A stretch of DNA of 64,000 nt, taken from Cucumis sativus. Taxonomy: Eukaryota > Streptophyta > Magnoliopsida > Cucurbitales > Cucurbitaceae. Where the stretch lies: the NCBI RefSeq assembly GCF_000004075.3, contig NC_026657.2, positions 8,370,001 to 8,434,000 of the forward strand, read 5' to 3'. Under the pieces are notes generated by a model, which saw nothing but the letters and a program-made list of their open reading frames with translations, had not been told where the DNA came from and did not search any database. The position numbers and the translations under genes were made by a program. This document shows, in pieces, positions 59,301 through 64,000 of this stretch (position 1 is its first letter; the number at the start of each line of letters is the position of its first letter).

Positions 59301-62187
59301 AGGATATGCCAAGTAGAGGATCTCGACTAGATCATCGTGCTATTGCTGTTGATGACAGACAACTTGATTCAGGGCGGCATTCACACTTGGATAGCAGTCG
59401 ACCTCCCCTAGGTGCTACCAATAGTGCTGTAAAGTCCCCATGGGCACACATTGGTTCTCAGGGAAAGATCCAAAGAAATGGCTCCAATTCTGATAGGTGG
59501 CAAAGAGATGCTAGTTTTCAGCTGAAAGGTATTATTGCTTCTCCAACTCCATCGCAGGCGATGCACAGAGCCGAGAAGAAATATGAAGTGGGCAAACTGG
59601 CTGACAAGGAAGAGACCAAACAAAGGCAGTTGAAGGCTATACTAAACAAGCTAACTCCGCAAAATTTTGAAAAACTCTTTGAACAAGTGAAAGCAGTTAA
59701 TATTGATAATTCGAAGACACTAAGTGGTGTCATCTCTCAGATCTTTGACAAAGCTCTGATGGAGCCCACTTTCTGTGAAATGTATGCCAAATTTTGTCTC
59801 CATCTGGCTGGTGAGTTACCTGATTTTAGCGATGATAATCAGAAGATTACTTTTAAAAGGTTGCTTTTAAACAAGTGCCAAGAGGAATTTGAGAAAGAGC
59901 AGGAAGAAAATGATGAAGTCAATAAGGTCGGTGAGATGGAACAGTCTGCAGAGGAACGAGAAGTAAATAGAACAAAGGCGCGCAGAAGAATGCTTGGCAA
60001 CATCAGATTAATTGGCGAGCTTTACAAGAAAAAGATGATAACAGAGAAAATTATGCATGTATGCATCAAGAAATTGTTGGGTCAATATCAAAATCCGGAT
60101 GAGGAAGATATTGAAGCATTGTGCAAATTGATGAGCACCATAGGAGAGATGATAGACCACCCCAAAGCTAAGGAGCATATGAATGCATATTTTGAGATGA
60201 TGACTACATTATCTAATAACATGAAGCTGTCATCTAGGGTTAGATTCATGTTAAAGGATGCAATTGATTTGAGAAAGAATAAATGGCAACAGAGGAGAAA
60301 AGTTGAAGGACCTAAAAAAATTGATGAAGTCCACAGGGATGCTGCGCAAGAACGTCAAGCACAAACCAGTAGATTAAGCCGTGGTCCTGAAATGAGTGCA
60401 ACATTGAGGAGGGGATCATCAATGGATTTTGGTTTAAGAGCGCCTGCACTGTTGCCTTCTCCCAATGCCCAGGTTGGTGGTTTTCACGGTTTCTCAACCC
60501 AGAATTATGGTTCAAGCAGTCAAGACTCTCGTTTTGAAGATAAGCTGCAGTCTTCTGAGGCCAAGGCATTCCCAACTCCATTGCCCCAAAGACCTATCAG
60601 TGATGATGCTATCACTTTGGGTCCCCAGGGTAGTTTAGCTAGAGGAATGTCCATTAGAGGGTCACGATCTGTTTCATCCAATTCATTAGCAAATTTGTCC
60701 TCGCCGAATGGTAACAACTCTCAAAGAATGGTACCTGTTTCAAGTCCCCATGGCTTAGCATCAGAGCATGCAACTTCCAACTTCAGAGGGTACATCCCCT
60801 CAAGAAGATTTTCAATGGGAATTCTAGCAAAATCCCTCGATCAGGTGATTAATGCTCAGGAACCTGGTAGTAGTAATGGATCTAGGCAATTGGGAAGCAT
60901 TGATAGCGGTCTGGGAAGGTCTCAGCCGACCAAATGTGAACAACCAGCTTTAACTGCGAATGGTCATTCTGAAGCTACGTCCAAAGAACATCTACAAGAT
61001 AAATCCATAGCAGCGATTAGGGAATATTACAGGTATTATCTCATTCTTTATTCCTTTTTCTATCCCATATTGTTTCAAGTTCTTGATCCAATTGGCATGG
61101 ATAAAGTTAGTGTTGTGAGCTAATCTGCAAATTAGAAACACATGAATTGGAATATATCGTTTATGATTTTGTGCTATAGTGGATTTTGTATGTATATATA
61201 TCGTTCACGATCTCTCCACATTTTTAAGTATGTGGAGGTCTCACCAGTTAATAAGTTAAGCAATTTCAAATATATGTACTATTGTTACTTGATCTTTTCT
61301 GGTTGTTCGTTTTAAAAAGTAAAATCAATTTTGGTTCCAGTGCTAGAGACGAGAAGGAAGTTGCACTGTGCATCAAGGACTTGAATTCGCCTGAATTCCA
61401 TTCATCCATGATTTCTCTTTGGGTCACAGACTCCTTTGAGAGACAAAACACAGAAAGAGGTCTTTTAGCTAAACTTCTTGTTAGCCTCACCAAATCAAAG
61501 GATGGTACAATCACTCAACTCCAACTTCTCAAAGGGTAAGTGATGAGGAGAATAAATTACATAATTAGTATATATTTGAGCTAATATTCGGTTAGTTTTA
61601 AATTTTGATTGATTAATTAGTTAATTCTCTTATTTTCTTATCATGCTACAAACAGTAACTTTAGTATTGTTATAGGAACCTTTTGAATATAAACCTTTAT
61701 TCCTTAAGGAGGATTCCCTTCCCTCAATCCAAGAAATGAATTTATTTGGTTTGATCGTGAACCTGACCCAATATCTTTTCCCCATCGAAAATTGGAGCTT
61801 TGCTCCCCTATACCTGAAAGTACTAGTGCTTTCTAAGAATTCTCTTTTTTTTTTCCTTCCAGAATCCAGTCCGTTCTTGCCACTCTGGATGATGCGGTGA
61901 ATGATGCTCCGAAAGCTCCAGAATTTATGGGGCGATTACTCGCAAACTTAGTGGTGGAAAACTTGATTACATTGAAAGAAATTGGCAAGTTCATACGTGA
62001 AGGTGGAAAGGAGCCTGGAAATCTTGTACAAGTTGGGATTGCAGCTGATGTTCTTGGCAACTTGCTGGAGGCAGTTCAATTGGAGAAAGGTCAGATTTTC
62101 TTGAACAAAATTCTTAAAAGTTCTTCTGATCTGCAACTGGCGACATTTTGTCCTATCAAATCAACAAAGTTAGAGAAATTTATTTAG
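56354..62187 (+). CDS. EIF4G: eukaryotic translation initiation factor 4G
   Basis: Eight coding exons: 56354-56490, 56626-56747, 56964-57143, 57231-57292, 57425-57478, 57821-61032, 61341-61535 and 61863-62187, giving 1,428 residues with frame kept at every GT-AG join. It starts MSFNQSSHYKKSRRSSS, the usual plant eIF4G beginning. A low-complexity N-terminal half is followed by DDWEDA and the eIF4E-binding motif YSRDFLL (YxxxxL-phi) near residue 629. The MIF4G domain spans about 785-1005 (RQLKAILNKLTPQNFEKLF onward). A Ser/Arg-rich linker containing SSMDFGLR and SRRFSMG follows. The MA3 domain runs from about 1245 (AAIREYYSARDEKEVALCI) to the end EKFI. The protein scaffolds eIF4E, eIF4A and eIF3 on capped mRNA. 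It is about 300 residues shorter than Arabidopsis eIF4G, mostly in the N-terminal half. Confidence 0.92.
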
Positions 62188-63123
62188 TTGGTATAGGAAC
62201 TTTTTGTTAAATCAGGATAGAAGGAATTCATTAATTTGTGATTTTAGGTCAGTTTTTTTTTTTTTTTTTCCTTTACAAAAAGGTGTGATTTTAGGTTTAG
62301 TTACTTTGGCCCATATAGTTTGTAAGTTGATGGGGAGCTTTGACACTCATCCTCACTTTTTACACAGAAATAAAAAGGAAATATATGGATAAGTTTCATA
62401 TTGCCTTTTTTTTTTTCCTTTTCCTCAAAATCAATTTATTTGATAACTTCTCTAAATACTATTTGATTTATTTTCCTTGTTATTTATCATTCATTTAAGG
62501 TTAAAACCCAAAGTAAAATGATTTGCCATTTTACTTATCTTCTCTCTTCCATCTCTAGGCTTCTTTATTATTCTGACCTTATAAACTTTGTTGTACTTTA
62601 AGTTTATTATTAATATAAAAGCCTTAAGAGGGTAAATAGTTTTTTTTTTTCCTTCTAATTTTTTAAAAATTAGTTTTTGAAATTAAACTGAAAATTAGAA
62701 TGGTGAACTATAGCAAAGAAGGGATACAAAGAAGATTTTGAAAAAATAGATTTAGGTGCAATTGATTTTTAAACAATCAAATTTATGTTTCTCATGATTA
62801 TGATTGATATCATAATTATCAATTTTACACTTCTATAATCAATTTACATCACCAAAACATAAACCCTAACCTCTCTTTTTTCTTTTTGAGACATGTGGTG
62901 TTCAATTTACAAAATCTCTTTAATATATAGGGAAGATGTTTTGTTAATAAATAATATTCAGTGGGGTTGGGAATTTTGAACCCAAAATCACATATGGCTT
63001 ATATACTGCCAAAATCTTTTTAATATATGACTTATTTCCATGACATACAATATATAGTTCTACATATTAAAAAAGGGTGGTGTAATTTTCAATAATTTCA
63101 AATCACTCCCAAATAAGCAGAAA
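62188..63123. other. eIF4G 3' flank and AT-rich spacer
   Basis: eIF4G 3' untranslated region and AT-rich DNA with poly-T runs near 62250, 62408 and 62640. No separate gene seen. Confidence 0.5.
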
Positions 63124-63463
63124 TCATAGTGAGAAGGGTTTTGTATAAACATCGAATGGCTGACACGCTGTTAACTGTGGCTCCTGCAACAACACCAAAA
63201 GATTAGAATGCACCTTGAGGAAGAGGTCTAACAATTGTCGCATTAATTTCATCATCAACGATCATTCCAAGTTTCAAAGTCCAGAGGGCAAAGGGTTTCA
63301 TCATATCCATCTACTTCATCACCATCATAGTTCCTTTGGCGAGAACCGTGGCCGGAAAAATGGAATACCAAGGAGTCACCTGGTTGACAGCCTTGTACTA
63401 GCCAAAACAATGCCATTCTAATGTTGTGCTTGTTGGGAATTCTGTATGGATCAGTTTCTTCTT
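63124..63463 (-). pseudogene. type I metacaspase (MC1-like) gene fragment, internally deleted and frameshifted
   Basis: On the minus strand an acceptor (ATGCAG) at 63464 opens an exon reading EETDPYRIPNKHNIRMALFW, then LVQGCQPGDSLVFHFSGHGS and RQRNYDGDEVDGYDETLCPL. This is the metacaspase p20 core with the catalytic His of SGHG. Frame is lost near 63270: after DFET the DNA continues as VDDEINATIVRPLPQG in another frame, consistent with a two-base loss. After a donor-like AAG/GTGCAT at 63214 comes only a 30-base 'intron', then the family's terminal exon EPQLTACQPFDVYTKPFSL with stop at 63124. The exons in between, including the catalytic-Cys (DACHSG) region, are missing. No upstream exons were found to the window edge. 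It is a dead partial copy of a cell-death/proteostasis protease gene. Confidence 0.85.
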
Positions 63464-64000
63464 CTGCATTTCATTTTCCAAAATGACAAAAAGTAAAAAC
63501 AAGTGGTGAGACAAAAGATACAGAAATAAATCAATAATACTTATAGCTTATAGAGCCACATTATCCCGAGCACAGAAGTTTAGGAAGTCTAAGGAAACAA
63601 GAGATGTGCAGACATGGGTTCAGAGTAAGGGAACAAGACCAAGCGAATGTTTACAAAAGAGCCAAGAAATAAATGTCCATAGAAAAATAAAGAATCTACC
63701 AGACATTGACATAAAATCTTACATCCTTTGAAGATTTTGTTGTTTCCCCACAAAACAGAACACGCCCCAGCCTCCCCTAGAGTCGGTAAGTAGTTGAGTG
63801 ATGGCCTCAAAGCGTACAATTTTACAATTTTCTTGTTACACATTGATAGTTCTGAAAAGGTACCCACGATATATCCTCCTAAAAAGCCTAAAATTACCAT
63901 TTCAGTTTCTACCAACTAATCGTCTGTCCGTCCAATATGTTTGCATAATGACCCATGCAAGGCTTAGAGGTTAGAAATTATACCCAACACTCAACAACAT
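63464..64000. other. unassigned right-end sequence
   Basis: Sequence 5' of the metacaspase fragment. A minus-strand open frame at 63589-63915 (108 codons) begins MVETEMVILGFLGG but matches no family I recognise and has no splice context. It may be metacaspase intron, transcript leader, or the edge of a gene outside the window. Confidence 0.35.

Noticed and set aside
61033-61123. eIF4G reading on past 61032 to a stop at 61123
   Set aside because: The frame reads through a clear GT donor. The MA3 domain continues precisely at the acceptor before 61341, so this is intron.
63589-63915. 108-codon minus-strand frame as a gene
   Set aside because: No family, no splice context, and ordinary composition. 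It may be part of something outside the window, but it cannot be supported.

Overview
The window is nuclear DNA from a flowering plant. Genes are split by short AT-rich GT-AG introns, intergenic DNA is very AT-rich, and the products are typical plant nuclear genes, several of them sent to organelles. The protein sequences and a dispersed foldback repeat family suggest a cucurbit (Cucumis-like). That assignment is inference from memory of the families, not a database result.

Layout from left to right. Positions 1-7.5 kb hold a tandem triplication of a mitochondrial acyl carrier protein gene; the first copy is cut by the window edge. A secreted PMEI/invertase-inhibitor-like gene lies at 9.5-10.1 kb (minus strand). 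TGD4, a chloroplast-envelope lipid-transfer protein, spans 12.2-15.6 kb in five exons. Chloroplast CPN10 spans 16.6-18.9 kb in seven exons. The RING-H2 ubiquitin ligase ATL4 lies at 22.6-23.7 kb (minus). A 7-kb stretch without genes leads to the mitochondrial ATP synthase delta' subunit (30.8-32.9 kb). Another 7-kb non-coding stretch carries young tandem repeats and GC-rich islands. It is followed by a small FCS-like zinc finger gene (40.2-40.7 kb), an intronless 18-repeat PPR gene (43.0-45.7 kb) and a PBL19-type receptor-like cytoplasmic kinase (47.5-49.3 kb, minus). From 49.3 to 56.1 kb no gene was found, but a 1.3-kb inverted-repeat element lies there. A full-length eIF4G gene (56.4-62.2 kb, eight coding exons) follows. 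A decayed type I metacaspase gene (63.1-63.5 kb, minus) sits at the right end.

There is no operon-like logic: the genes are independent transcription units. Five of the gene types serve organelles (mtACP, TGD4, CPN10, ATP synthase delta', and probably the PPR protein). Two of these, ATP synthase delta' and the PPR gene, carry clusters of site II (TGGGCY) promoter elements.

The best candidate for something undescribed is the element at 51928-53233. Its long inverted ends enclose seven near-perfect 27-29 bp palindromes built on one core (arms GAAGTCGTGTA / TACACGACTTC). Next come the metacaspase pseudogene, which has lost its catalytic-Cys region, the mtACP array with strikingly conserved intron ends, and three non-coding islands that share class I TCP-type motifs.
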